Source: Aestuariicoccus sp032586235 (GTDB lineage Bacteria; Pseudomonadota; Alphaproteobacteria; Rhodobacterales; Rhodobacteraceae). From it: 64,000 nt of DNA. Below the pieces are notes generated by a model. It was not told the origin of the DNA, did no database searches, and saw only the letters and a list, made by a program, of their open reading frames with translations. The DNA lies in NCBI RefSeq assembly GCF_032586235.1, contig NZ_JAWHTD010000003.1, forward strand, positions 1 to 64,000. Reading direction: 5' to 3'. Shown here one piece after another: positions 41,371 to 49,068 of this stretch. The position numbers were made by a program, and so were the translations under genes. Each line of letters begins with the position of its first letter. The first letter of the stretch is position 1.

Positions 41371-42015
41371 TTATCGCCGATCCGGTCTTTCGGCGTCCGC
41401 CGCCCCCTGCACTGCCGAACGGCGCGCCAAGAGCAGGCTATGCCCGTGGCTTTCGACGTCATTCGGCGCAAAGCGTTCGACGGCAATGTCGGCATCCGAC
41501 AGGATCGCCCGGTACTCGGCGATGGAGAGCGAGGCGTGATACACCGCCTCCCCCTCGACCCGGCCGGTCGCCTCGCCCGCCTCTGGGCCGACAGTCAGCA
41601 AGAGCCGCCCGCCGGGGTTCAGATGCTCGGCGATGGCGGGCAAAGCGCGGCGCTGCTCGGCGGCTGTCAGGTGAAAGAAACTGCCCCATCCCACGATGGC
41701 GTCGAAATGCCGATCCAGCGCCAGCGCGCGCATGTCGGCCAGCACCGCGCGCGCCGCTGGCAGCCGCCGCGCAAAGAGCCGCAGCATGGCCGGCGCGAAA
41801 TCCACGCCGGTCAGGTCGAACCCGCGAGAGGCGATATATTCCCCGATCGGCGCGCCGCCGCCACAGCCAAGGTCGAGCACGGCCCCGCCCGGCGGCACAT
41901 CCGCCAGCACCCGGTCCAGCCAACCGCGTTCCCAAAGGTCGCGGTTGCGGCTCTGGTGGTAGCCTTCGGCATTGCGGTCATAAACGCCGCGGGTGGCCTC
42001 GCTCAGCCCTGCCAC
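41371..42015 (-). CDS. class I SAM-dependent methyltransferase
   Basis: 214-aa methyltransferase. SAM-binding motif I VLDLGCGGGAPIGEYIASRGFDLTGVD, motif II-like FDAIVGWGSFFHLTAAEQ, motif III LNPGGRLLLTVG. Starting GTG at 42015 overlaps the preceding cupin stop by 13 bases, so coupling is likely. The upstream longer frame has no good start. In this cluster it could methylate or (with the MetE-like protein) be part of a methyl-transfer step; the direction cannot be inferred. Confidence 0.8.
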   Translation of the reverse strand: MAGLSEATRGVYDRNAEGYHQSRNRDLWERGWLDRVLADVPPGGAVLDLGCGGGAPIGEYIASRGFDLTGVDFAPAMLRLFARRLPAARAVLADMRALALDRHFDAIVGWGSFFHLTAAEQRRALPAIAEHLNPGGRLLLTVGPEAGEATGRVEGEAVYHASLSIAEYRAILSDADIAVERFAPNDVESHGHSLLLARRSAVQGAADAERPDRR

Positions 42016-42968
42016 GTCGCGCCCGCGGGGTCGTCGGTGGCCACCACATGGAACAGCGCCGCCTCGCCGGTCATCGAGGGCACGACGGCATGGTCGAGGT
42101 TTTCTGGCACGCTCATCGTGTCGCCCGGGGCCAGAACCGTCTCGCCGCCCTCCCATGTCACGCGCCAATGCCCGCGCACGGGCATCAGGACCGACGGGCG
42201 GTCGTGCCGGTGCATCCGGTCCGTGGCCGAGGCACGGGTGATGAAATCGACCTCGAACCCGGGACGGTCGCGCAGCATCCCCGCTTCGCCGATCACCCTG
42301 GCGGGGGTGCGGTCGGCCAGCGCCACCATATCCCAGTAGCGCGCCACATAGTCCGGGATCACTTCGGCGGTCGTGGGTTCGGGGAGGGCTTTCAATTGCT
42401 CTTCGGTCAGAAGCGGCATGGGCGCGACGCCGTCGGGCAGGCTCTGGCCCTGATGGGTGTCGTAAAGCCTGCCGTTCTCTCCCAGAACCAGGCCGTGATC
42501 CTTGGCATCCTCGATCACCTGCGGGGCCCAGATCACGCCGCCGCCCGCATCGTCGCCGCCGAGGATCGCCATGATCATCCCGTAATCGGTGCCGATGCTC
42601 TCGAACCCGCGGAAGATGCCGGTGGGGATGTTGAAGATGTCGCCCTCTTCCAGAACCACCTCGCCCGCGGTGCCATGCCGGCCCCAGAAGAACCGCCAGC
42701 GGCCCGAGAGGACAAAGAACACCTCGGCGGTGCGGTGGCTATGCAAGGAATTGCGACATTTCGGCGGCTGCCCCGCCGCCCCGATGTTGAAGCCATGCGG
42801 GATGCCGATGTGCACATGCTGATCGGGGCTTTCGCTGACGCCGCCGCCGATGATGGTAAAGTTCTCTTTCCGGTCGCTGCCCGGCGTGTGGGCATCGATG
42901 AAGGCCGTGCGGCAGGGTTTCAGCTCGCCGTAGCGGACGATGCGGGGGGCCATTTCCTCGGGGGTCAT
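42003..42968 (-). CDS. double-cupin protein
   Basis: 321-aa bicupin. First cupin: CRNSLHSHRTAEVFFVLSGRWRFFWG with VLEEGDIFNIPTGIFRGFES; second: DRMHRHDRPSVLMPVRGHWRVTWEGGETVLAPGDTMSVPENLDHAV. His residues in both domains could bind metals. Bicupin proteins include oxalate decarboxylase- and gentisate dioxygenase-like enzymes. Here it lies directly between the methyltransferase and SnoaL-like gene. Function is unknown; a dioxygenase or decarboxylase is plausible. Confidence 0.78.
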   Translation of the reverse strand: MTPEEMAPRIVRYGELKPCRTAFIDAHTPGSDRKENFTIIGGGVSESPDQHVHIGIPHGFNIGAAGQPPKCRNSLHSHRTAEVFFVLSGRWRFFWGRHGTAGEVVLEEGDIFNIPTGIFRGFESIGTDYGMIMAILGGDDAGGGVIWAPQVIEDAKDHGLVLGENGRLYDTHQGQSLPDGVAPMPLLTEEQLKALPEPTTAEVIPDYVARYWDMVALADRTPARVIGEAGMLRDRPGFEVDFITRASATDRMHRHDRPSVLMPVRGHWRVTWEGGETVLAPGDTMSVPENLDHAVVPSMTGEAALFHVVATDDPAGATWQG

Positions 42969-43036
42969 GTCTTGTCTCTCTCCTGTCCCGGAGCCGATCC
43001 GGGACCTCTCGTTTTGTCGTGTCGGCGGCTGCGCGC

Positions 43037-43084
43037 GATGCGGCCCGCGTCAGCCGATGTGATGCGGCCCGCGTCAGCCGGTGT
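43037..43084. repeat. 24-bp tandem duplication at the SnoaL-like gene end
   Basis: Two copies of GATGCGGCCCGCGTCAGCCG-rGTG-like sequence at 43037-43060 and 43061-43084 differ at one base. The second copy covers the stop codon of the minus-strand SnoaL-like gene (TCA at 43074-43076 on the plus strand). A recent slippage or duplication. Confidence 0.7.
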
Positions 43085-44036
43085 GTTGCAGGATCTGCAT
43101 CCAGATCGCGGTCTCGTCGTAAAGCGTCCATTCCCGGCGCAGGCCGTTGGGCCCGAATTCCGCATGGGTGATTCCCATCACATGGACCCGCGCGCCGGTG
43201 GGCCGACCGAACGCGCCCCAGCCGTCGTGCCGCCCGGTGAGCGACCAGCGCACCGCCGCGCGGGGCGGCATCAGCGGCTCGGCCATGCCGATCTGGTGGT
43301 GCACCGCGAACTCGGCCGAGGGGAAGGCCGCCCGCAGCCCCAGCCAGAAGGCATCCGCCCCGCCGGTGCCATGCGCCGTCTGCCCGCCGGGATATTCCAG
43401 ATGGCAGGCGCGGTCGTATTGCGCCGGGATCACCGAAAGTTCCGCCGCCATGATCCGGCGCAGCACATCCGCCAGCGCCTCGCCCCATTCGTTGCTGTTG
43501 CCGGTGCCGGTGTAGGGGCCGATGACGTCGACCTCGGGCCGGAACGGCTGGGTGTCGGGATCGAACGCCGCCACCCTCTCGCGCGCCCAGTCGACCACGT
43601 CGCCGCCCAGCTGGCGGATCACCGCGCCGTTGTCGCGGATCAGCCATTCGTCGCTGATCTGGTTGTTCTTGGCATAGCAGTCGGCAATCGCGCGGTAGCG
43701 CACCGGCCTGCCGGTGGCCGGGCCGAAGGCGCCCGATCCGGCATGGGTCGCCGTCGACAGAATCCGGTGCGAGCTGAGCATCCCGACCTCCGGATTGCCC
43801 GACCAGATCACGTCCTCGCCCAGCAGCACGCGGTCAGGAAACTCGACCAGCGTCGACATTGTCGCCGCGGTCGAGGCCGCCTCGCCAAAGGAAATCCCGC
43901 CGGGCATGCGCACGATGACCTGCGGGTGGTAATAGGCGCGCATCTTGTCGCCAAGCCCGCGCCCCTCCCAGATTTCCTGTGTGATACCAAGGATATAGTC
44001 CGGGAAATCCCGGAACTTGGGGTCGAACCCTTTCAT
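43074..44036 (-). CDS. two-domain SnoaL/ester-cyclase-like protein (first of two)
   Basis: 320-aa protein made of two SnoaL-like halves. N-half: ILGITQEIWEGRGLGDKMRAYYHPQVIVRMPGG; C-half around AHGTGGADAFWLGLRAAFPSAEFAVHHQIGMAEP and GITHAEFGPNGLRREWTLYDETAIW. SnoaL members are small cone-shaped enzymes for cyclase, dehydratase or hydrolase reactions on hydrophobic substrates. A similar 331-aa gene lies at 46389, so the cluster carries a pair. The ATGA overlap with the LacI stop suggests translation coupling. Confidence 0.75.
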   Translation of the reverse strand: MKGFDPKFRDFPDYILGITQEIWEGRGLGDKMRAYYHPQVIVRMPGGISFGEAASTAATMSTLVEFPDRVLLGEDVIWSGNPEVGMLSSHRILSTATHAGSGAFGPATGRPVRYRAIADCYAKNNQISDEWLIRDNGAVIRQLGGDVVDWARERVAAFDPDTQPFRPEVDVIGPYTGTGNSNEWGEALADVLRRIMAAELSVIPAQYDRACHLEYPGGQTAHGTGGADAFWLGLRAAFPSAEFAVHHQIGMAEPLMPPRAAVRWSLTGRHDGWGAFGRPTGARVHVMGITHAEFGPNGLRREWTLYDETAIWMQILQHTG

Positions 44037-45031
44037 GCCGTCTCCTGCCGTTTGCGGGCCGATCCGCGGATCATCAGCGGCCCGTCGATTTCCGTACGTG
44101 CGATGGACACATCCCCCGCCAGGGCCGAAAGCATGGCGGCCACCGTGGCCTCGACCATGCGTTCGACCGGCTGGCGCACCGTGGTCAGATCGTAGCCCGC
44201 CCAGGCCGCCATCGGCACATCGTCATAGCCCACGACCGACACGTCCGCCGGCACCTTGAGCTTCATGGCAAAGCGCAGGTGATCCATCACCGCAAAGGCC
44301 ATGTGGTCGTTGCCCACAAAGAGCGCCTCTGCCCCGCGCTCCACCAGCACCTGCGCCGCGCGGGCCGCCTTGTCGCGGTCGTAATCGCCAGGCTCGATGC
44401 CGACCGGCGCGATGCCCGCCTCGGCCAGCGCGCGCGTGAAACCCTCGGTCCGGTCCTGCCCGGTGCTCGACCCCTGCCAGCCGGCCACATGGCCGATCCG
44501 GCGGTGCCCCGCGTTCACCAGAAACTCCGCCACCCGCCGCCCGCCGGCGCGGTTGGCGCTGGTGACCTGCGCGAACCCCTCCTGCCCTCGATTGAAGAGA
44601 ACCACCGGAATCCCCGCTGCCCGGCAGCGCGCCGCCAAGGCGTCGCCCAGCCCGACGCTGGCGGCGACGATCCCGTCGACCTGGTGATCCAGCATCTGCT
44701 GGATCACGCTGTCCAGATCGCCGCCGATCTCGGGCGTGATAAAGACCAGCGTGTGATAGCCCTCGTCCTGCAACGCGCGGCTCAGACGTTCCAGGGCGTC
44801 GGGGTAGAACGGGTTGTCCAGATAGGCCACCACCAGCCCGATGATGCGGCTGCGCCCGGTGATCAGCGACCGCGCCAGAACGTTGGGCCGGTAACCCAGC
44901 TCCTGTGCCGCCGCGCGCACCTTGGCGATGGTGCTCTTGCTGGCCGAGGCGCCGGAAAAGACCCGGCTGACCGCCGACTGGCTGACGCCCGCCCGCGCCG
45001 CCACATCCAGCGATGTCACGCGTCCCGCCAT
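44033..45031 (-). CDS. LacI-family transcriptional regulator
   Basis: 332-aa repressor of the LacI type. N-terminal HTH: TSLDVAARAGVSQSAVSRVFSGASASKSTIAKVRAAAQELGYRPN, then the hinge and periplasmic-binding-like core with VDGIVAASVGLGDAL, GHVAGWQGSSTGQDRTEGF and VVGYDDVPMAAWAGYDLTTVRQPVERMVE. Its likely operator pairs sit at 45850-45867 and 48840-48857. It is flanked by the SnoaL and SDR genes of the catabolic cluster, which it probably controls by effector release. Confidence 0.9.
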   Translation of the reverse strand: MAGRVTSLDVAARAGVSQSAVSRVFSGASASKSTIAKVRAAAQELGYRPNVLARSLITGRSRIIGLVVAYLDNPFYPDALERLSRALQDEGYHTLVFITPEIGGDLDSVIQQMLDHQVDGIVAASVGLGDALAARCRAAGIPVVLFNRGQEGFAQVTSANRAGGRRVAEFLVNAGHRRIGHVAGWQGSSTGQDRTEGFTRALAEAGIAPVGIEPGDYDRDKAARAAQVLVERGAEALFVGNDHMAFAVMDHLRFAMKLKVPADVSVVGYDDVPMAAWAGYDLTTVRQPVERMVEATVAAMLSALAGDVSIARTEIDGPLMIRGSARKRQETA

Positions 45032-45059
45032 GCCTGCCTCGATTGAGTCACGTCCCCGG

Positions 45060-45818
45060 TCATTCCGCCGTCCATCCCCCGTCCACGAGGATCGACGTGC
45101 CCGTCACCAGCGCCGAGGCGTCGGACGCGAGGAACACGCAGGCCCCCATGATGTCCTCAACCTCGCCCACGCGGCCCAGCTTGATCTTGCTTTCGATCCA
45201 GGCGCGCTTTTCCGGGTCCTCGAAGGTCGGCCGCGTGAGGTCCGTCAGGATGAAGGTCGGGCAGACGGTGTTGACCCGGATGCCGGACGGCCCCCATTCG
45301 ATGGCCATCGCCTTGGTCATCCCCTCGACCGCATGTTTCGAGGCGCAATAGACGGCCCGGTCCGGCCCGCCCACATGACCCATCTGGCTCGAGATCTGGA
45401 TAATGCTGCCGCCGCGTCCGACCATCCCGCGCGCCACCTCCTGCGCCAGAAAATAAGCGGCGCGCACGTTGATCCGCATCACCGCGTCGTAATCCTCTGG
45501 CCGGGTATCCAGCGCGGGGCTGTGCCGCGCCAGCCCCGCCGAATTGATCAGGATGTCGAACGGCGGCGCCTTGCCCAGGAAATCGCGCAAAGCCGCGTGA
45601 TCCGTGATGTCGAGCGCCCTGCCCGCCGCCGCCCAGCCTTCCGCGCGCATGGCGGCGGCGGCAGTCTCGACCGCCTCGGCACCGCGGGCCACCACCGTAA
45701 CCTCCGCACCGGCCTCGGCCATGGCCACGGCGCAGCCCAACCCGATCCCGCGCGACCCGCCCGCCACCAGCGCCCGCTTGCCGTCAAGGCGGAAGGAGGG
45801 GGTTCTGGGCAGGGTCAT
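45060..45818 (-). CDS. short-chain dehydrogenase/reductase (SDR)
   Basis: 252-aa classical SDR. TGxxxGxG cofactor loop ALVAGGSRGIGLGCAVAMAEAGAEVTVVARG, NSAGLARHSPALDTRPEDYD (NSAG-like), catalytic Ser/Tyr/Lys region SSQMGHVGGPDRAVYCASKHAVEGMTKAMAIEWG (YxxxK), and a C-terminal DASALVTGTSILVDGGWTAE. The preferred NAD(P) specificity is uncertain. The start at 45818 with the operator just upstream makes it the first gene of the second transcription unit of the cluster. Substrate unknown, probably an alcohol or ketone intermediate. Confidence 0.88.
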   Translation of the reverse strand: MTLPRTPSFRLDGKRALVAGGSRGIGLGCAVAMAEAGAEVTVVARGAEAVETAAAAMRAEGWAAAGRALDITDHAALRDFLGKAPPFDILINSAGLARHSPALDTRPEDYDAVMRINVRAAYFLAQEVARGMVGRGGSIIQISSQMGHVGGPDRAVYCASKHAVEGMTKAMAIEWGPSGIRVNTVCPTFILTDLTRPTFEDPEKRAWIESKIKLGRVGEVEDIMGACVFLASDASALVTGTSILVDGGWTAE

Positions 45819-45849
45819 GACGGGGGCTCCGGTCAAAGAGAGTCGGGTA

Positions 45850-45867
45850 TTGAATACGTGTGCAAAC
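45850..45867 (-). promoter_or_regulatory. LacI-type operator in front of the SDR-LacI unit
   Basis: On the minus strand GTTTGCACACGTATTCAA. It differs from the site at 48840 in only two positions of 18 and lies 32 bp upstream of the SDR start. TTGCA/TKCAA arms around an ACGT centre are normal for LacI-family sites with a central CpG. Confidence 0.7.
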
Positions 45868-45950
45868 GCTACGCCGCCCGTGTCGATCTGTCCACCCCCG
45901 GCCTGAAATGACGCGCCCGTTTAGCGTCCACCTGCGCCCGGCATTCGGGC

Positions 45951-46376
45951 TCAGTATCCGCTCCAGCGAAACGCCCCATCCGGGCCGAGACTTGAAAACG
46001 GGTTCCAGGCCACTTCCCAGATATGCCCCTCGGGATCGGCGAAATAACCGATGTGCCCGCCCCAGAACACGTCATGCGCCGGTTGCAAGACCTGCGCACC
46101 CGCCGCCTCCGCCTGCGCCAGCAGCTCCGCAACCTCGGTCTTGTCGCGCACGTTGTAGGCATAGGTCGCCGCCCCGCGCCCCAGACCATCCTCCGGCAGG
46201 CCCATGTCCCGCGCCAGATCGGCCAGCGGATAAAGCCCCAGCGCCTGGCCGATCAGATCGAAGACGACGATCCCCTCCGGCGTTTCGACGCGCCGCCAGC
46301 CCAGTGCCTCGTAAAACGCGGCGAGCCGGGTGATATCCCGTGCGCCGAGCGTGATAAGGCTGATGCGTTGCTCCAT
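45951..46376 (-). CDS. VOC superfamily protein (glyoxalase/bleomycin-resistance-like)
   Basis: 141-aa vicinal-oxygen-chelate fold with two beta-alpha-beta-beta-beta repeats: ISLITLGARDITRLAAFYEALGWRRV and AYNVRDKTEVAELLAQAEAAGAQVLQPAHDVFWGGHIGYFADPEGHIWEVAWNP. Metal ligands His and Glu of this group are visible near the C-terminus (GHIWEVAW). Such proteins include glyoxalases, dioxygenases and epimerases. In this cluster it could be a ring-cleavage or isomerase step. It starts 13 bases before the next gene upstream. Confidence 0.8.
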   Translation of the reverse strand: MEQRISLITLGARDITRLAAFYEALGWRRVETPEGIVVFDLIGQALGLYPLADLARDMGLPEDGLGRGAATYAYNVRDKTEVAELLAQAEAAGAQVLQPAHDVFWGGHIGYFADPEGHIWEVAWNPFSSLGPDGAFRWSGY

Positions 46377-46388
46377 TGTGCGCTCCGG

Positions 46389-47384
46389 TCAGGGTCGGAT
46401 GGCGGCCAGCTCGCGCATCCGGGCCAGGACATCCACGCCGATCTGCGCGTACATGTCCAGCAGATCCACCAGCACCCAGTTCTCGCGGATCAACCCGCCC
46501 TCAAGCCGCCAGAAATCGAGGCTGCGCATTGTGACACGTTTGCCCATGGGCGGAATGCCCAGCCAGCCGTCGGCACTGATCGTCTGGATCATGTTGGGCC
46601 AGCCGGTGACCCCGACATAATCGCCCTCGGCCATGAAATGATAGGTGATATCGCCCACAAATTGCCCGCGATCGGGCATGCCCTTCAGAAACGGGATCTG
46701 GTGGTGACGGCGGAACCCCTCTATCCCGCGGCCGCTGCCGATGCCCGCGGGGCCATACCACATCATCTTTGGATGCCAGTAGCGCTCCATCTCCATCACC
46801 TCCGGCCCGCCCTCGGACGGATGCCGCTTGAGCGCGGTCAGCATATCGACGACATGCCGCCGCGCCGCCCCCGAGCGCGCGCCGTCATGCGGCCCCAGCC
46901 CGTCGCTGCTCTGCGGCCCCGGCACGTGCAGGAACCGCCCCAGCTGCGGCGCCATCGGCCAGACACCCGCCTGCATCATCATCTCGGGCAGATCCCAGAG
47001 CGCCTGCATTTCGACGCAAACGCCCTCCTCGATCCGGTAGAACTCGTGAAACCGCAGATGCGCGATCTGTCCGGTGGCAGGCATCCCCAGCCAGGGCCGC
47101 GCCCAGGTCCCGCAATAGTAACCGCCCGACCCGACCCAAAGCGCCCCCGCATCGTCGCGCCCGGCGATGTGGATGTATTCAACCCGCTCCAGATCCGGCA
47201 GCGCGCCGGCCAGCGGCGCCATCGCCGCCTCCCACCAGGCATCCGCCCCGCGCAGGTCGCCGAACGGATGACACATCCGGAAAAGCGCCCCCTCCGCCAC
47301 CTTCGACAACGCGGCCCGGCCCGCCTCGGCCCCCTCGCGCATCGCGCCGAAAAACGGCGCCATCACCGCATGCCCGTCACGCAT
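46389..47384 (-). CDS. two-domain SnoaL/ester-cyclase-like protein (second of two)
   Basis: 331-aa protein resembling the one at 43074: SnoaL-like halves with GADAWWEAAMAPLAGALPDLERVEYIHIAG and EVMEMERYWHPKMMWYGPAGIGSGRGIEGFRRHHQIPFLKGMPD, plus WRLEGGLIRENWVLVDLLDMYAQIGVDVL. The ATG at 47384 is chosen; the longer in-frame stretch upstream is the family B repeat translated through. It lies between HpsN-like and VOC genes. SnoaL proteins can act as dehydratases, but the reaction here is unknown. Confidence 0.75.
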   Translation of the reverse strand: MRDGHAVMAPFFGAMREGAEAGRAALSKVAEGALFRMCHPFGDLRGADAWWEAAMAPLAGALPDLERVEYIHIAGRDDAGALWVGSGGYYCGTWARPWLGMPATGQIAHLRFHEFYRIEEGVCVEMQALWDLPEMMMQAGVWPMAPQLGRFLHVPGPQSSDGLGPHDGARSGAARRHVVDMLTALKRHPSEGGPEVMEMERYWHPKMMWYGPAGIGSGRGIEGFRRHHQIPFLKGMPDRGQFVGDITYHFMAEGDYVGVTGWPNMIQTISADGWLGIPPMGKRVTMRSLDFWRLEGGLIRENWVLVDLLDMYAQIGVDVLARMRELAAIRP

Positions 47385-47400
47385 TCCCACCGCTCCTGCC

Positions 47401-47448
47401 TTCACTGATCCAAAAATATCCCGGGGAGCGCGAGGGGCTGGCCCCTCG
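47401..47448 (-). repeat. intergenic repeat, family B, copy 2
   Basis: On the minus strand CGAGGGGC/GCCCCTCG hairpin (47431-47448) precedes GGGATATTTTTGGATCAGTG. The core directly abuts the region upstream of the SnoaL start at 47384, 16 bp away, and could influence its translation or transcript ends. Confidence 0.75.
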
Positions 47449-47463
47449 CTCCCGCCCTGGACG

Positions 47464-48789
47464 CTACTCCGCCGGCTCCCGGTAAGGCGCGCCTTCGCCA
47501 TAAGGCACGTTGATCCCGCCATAGCGCCGCACCCGGACGTTGCATTGCTCGGCGTGCCCCACAAACCCCTCCAGCATACAAAGACGCGAGCCGTATTCGC
47601 CCACCAGCGTCGCCGCCTCGTCGGTCAGGATCTTCTGGTAGGAATGGGTCTTGAGAAACTTGCCGACCCAGAGCCCGCCGGTATACCGCCCGGCCTTCTT
47701 CGTGGGCAGCGTATGGTTCGTGCCGATCACCTTGTCGCCATTGCTGACATTCGTCCGCGGCCCCAGGAACAGCGCCCCGTAACAGGTCATATGCTCCAGA
47801 TACCAATCGTCCCGGTCGGTCATCACCTGCACATGCTCCGAGGCGATGTCGTTGGCCACCGCCAGCATCTCGTCATGCCCGTCGCACAGGATCACCTCGC
47901 CGTAATCCCGCCAACTGACCGAGGCGGTGTCGGCGGTGGGCAGGATCTTCAGCAGACGGTCGATCTCGCCCAGCGTCCCCTCGGCCAGCGCGCGGGAATT
48001 CGTCACCAGAACGGCGGGCGAATTGTAGCCATGCTCGGCCTGGCCCAGCAGGTCGGTGGCACACAGCTCGGCATCCACCGTGTCGTCTGCGATCACCATC
48101 GTCTCGGTCGGCCCGGCGAATAGGTCGATGCCCACCCGCCCGAAAAGCTGCCGCTTGGCCTCGGCCACAAAGGCGTTGCCGGGTCCCACCAGCATATGCA
48201 CCGGATCGATCGTCTCGGTGCCGATCGCCATGGCGCCCACGGCCTGAATACCGCCCAGCACATAGATCTCATGCGCCCCGCCCAGATGCATCGCCGCGAT
48301 CACCGCCGGGTTCGGCTTGCCCTGCCAGGGCGGCGTACAGGCGACGATGCGCGGCACCCCGGCCACACTGGCCGTGGCCACCGACATATGCGCCGAGGCC
48401 ACCATCGGGAACTTGCCGCCGGGCACATAGCAGCCCACCGATTGCACGGGGATGTTCTTGTGACCCAGGATCACGCCAGGCAGCGTTTCGACCTCGATAT
48501 CCAGCATCGAGTCGCGCTGCGCCTGGGCGAAATTGCGCACCTGCTCCTGCGCAAAGCGGATGTCCGCCAGCTCGCGGTCGCTGAGCTCGGCCATCAACGC
48601 GTCGATATCCCCCTGCGAGAGCCGGAAGTTCTCGGGCGTATAGCCGTCGAATTTCGCCGCCAGCTCGCGCACCGCCGCATCGCCGCGCGCCTCGATATCG
48701 GCCAGCGTCTGCTCGACGACCAGACGCGTCTTCGCATCGTCCTCGGCGCGCTCGGTCTCCGGCTTGCCGCGTTTCAGCCACTCGGCCAT
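47464..48789 (-). CDS. HpsN-like histidinol dehydrogenase paralogue
   Basis: 441-aa NAD-dependent zinc alcohol dehydrogenase of the HisD family. Zinc/active-site motif GQAEHGYNSPAVLVT (Gln, His), PSQ-equivalent GGIQAVGAMAIGT, AEAKRQLFGRVGIDLFAGPTETMVIAD and C-terminal GHAEQCNVRVRRYG with the catalytic His. Its N-terminus AEWLKRGKPETERAEDDAK resembles HpsN, the (R)-dihydroxypropanesulfonate dehydrogenase of roseobacters, rather than true HisD. However hpsO/hpsP and a TRAP transporter are absent, so the substrate is likely different: some polyol or hydroxy-acid. It is the first gene of the upstream unit. Confidence 0.8.
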   Translation of the reverse strand: MAEWLKRGKPETERAEDDAKTRLVVEQTLADIEARGDAAVRELAAKFDGYTPENFRLSQGDIDALMAELSDRELADIRFAQEQVRNFAQAQRDSMLDIEVETLPGVILGHKNIPVQSVGCYVPGGKFPMVASAHMSVATASVAGVPRIVACTPPWQGKPNPAVIAAMHLGGAHEIYVLGGIQAVGAMAIGTETIDPVHMLVGPGNAFVAEAKRQLFGRVGIDLFAGPTETMVIADDTVDAELCATDLLGQAEHGYNSPAVLVTNSRALAEGTLGEIDRLLKILPTADTASVSWRDYGEVILCDGHDEMLAVANDIASEHVQVMTDRDDWYLEHMTCYGALFLGPRTNVSNGDKVIGTNHTLPTKKAGRYTGGLWVGKFLKTHSYQKILTDEAATLVGEYGSRLCMLEGFVGHAEQCNVRVRRYGGINVPYGEGAPYREPAE

Positions 48790-48839
48790 GACATCTCTCC
48801 CATCTTACGAGTCTCCGTCAGGATAGCCGATCCGCGCAC

Positions 48840-48857
48840 GTTTGCAAACGTATGCAA
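48840..48857 (+). promoter_or_regulatory. LacI-type operator in front of the HpsN-like unit
   Basis: GTTTGCAAACGTATGCAA, 51 bp upstream of the start at 48789. Inner TTGCA-AACGTA-TGCAA is nearly fully palindromic and differs from the site at 45850-45867 at two positions. Confidence 0.7.
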
Positions 48858-48970
48858 CGCCGCCCGCAGAATTGCCCGATAAGCGATAATTCAAGCGCCG
48901 ACGCGGCCCACTGGCGACCCCGTGTCCGCTAACCGCGCGCCAGTCCCAACCCAAAGTCCCGCCGCCCTGC

Positions 48971-49019
48971 TTTCACTGATCCCCAAATATCCCGGGGAGC
49001 GCGAGGGGCTGGCCCCTCG
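48971..49019 (-). repeat. intergenic repeat, family B, copy 3
   Basis: CGAGGGGC (49002-49009) and GCCCCTCG (49012-49019) form the hairpin; on the minus strand it precedes GGGATATTTGGGGATCAGTG and AAA. It lies in the 280-bp gap between the HpsN-like start and the following hydrolase stop. Confidence 0.75.
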
Positions 49020-49068
49020 CTCCCGCAATCGGCCGCACGCGACCCGCCCCGCCAGCAGCGTCCCGGCG

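Noticed and set aside
41193..44195. 1000-codon plus-strand frame
   Set aside because: It runs antisense through the methyltransferase, cupin and SnoaL-like genes. No domain is visible and its amino acid composition (Arg, Pro, Ala, His) is that of antisense GC-rich DNA.
39428..48857. Dihydroxypropanesulfonate (Hps) degradation locus
   Set aside because: The HpsN-like gene alone is not enough; hpsO, hpsP, a sulfo-lyase and a TRAP transporter are all missing, and cupin, SnoaL and VOC genes do not belong to that pathway.
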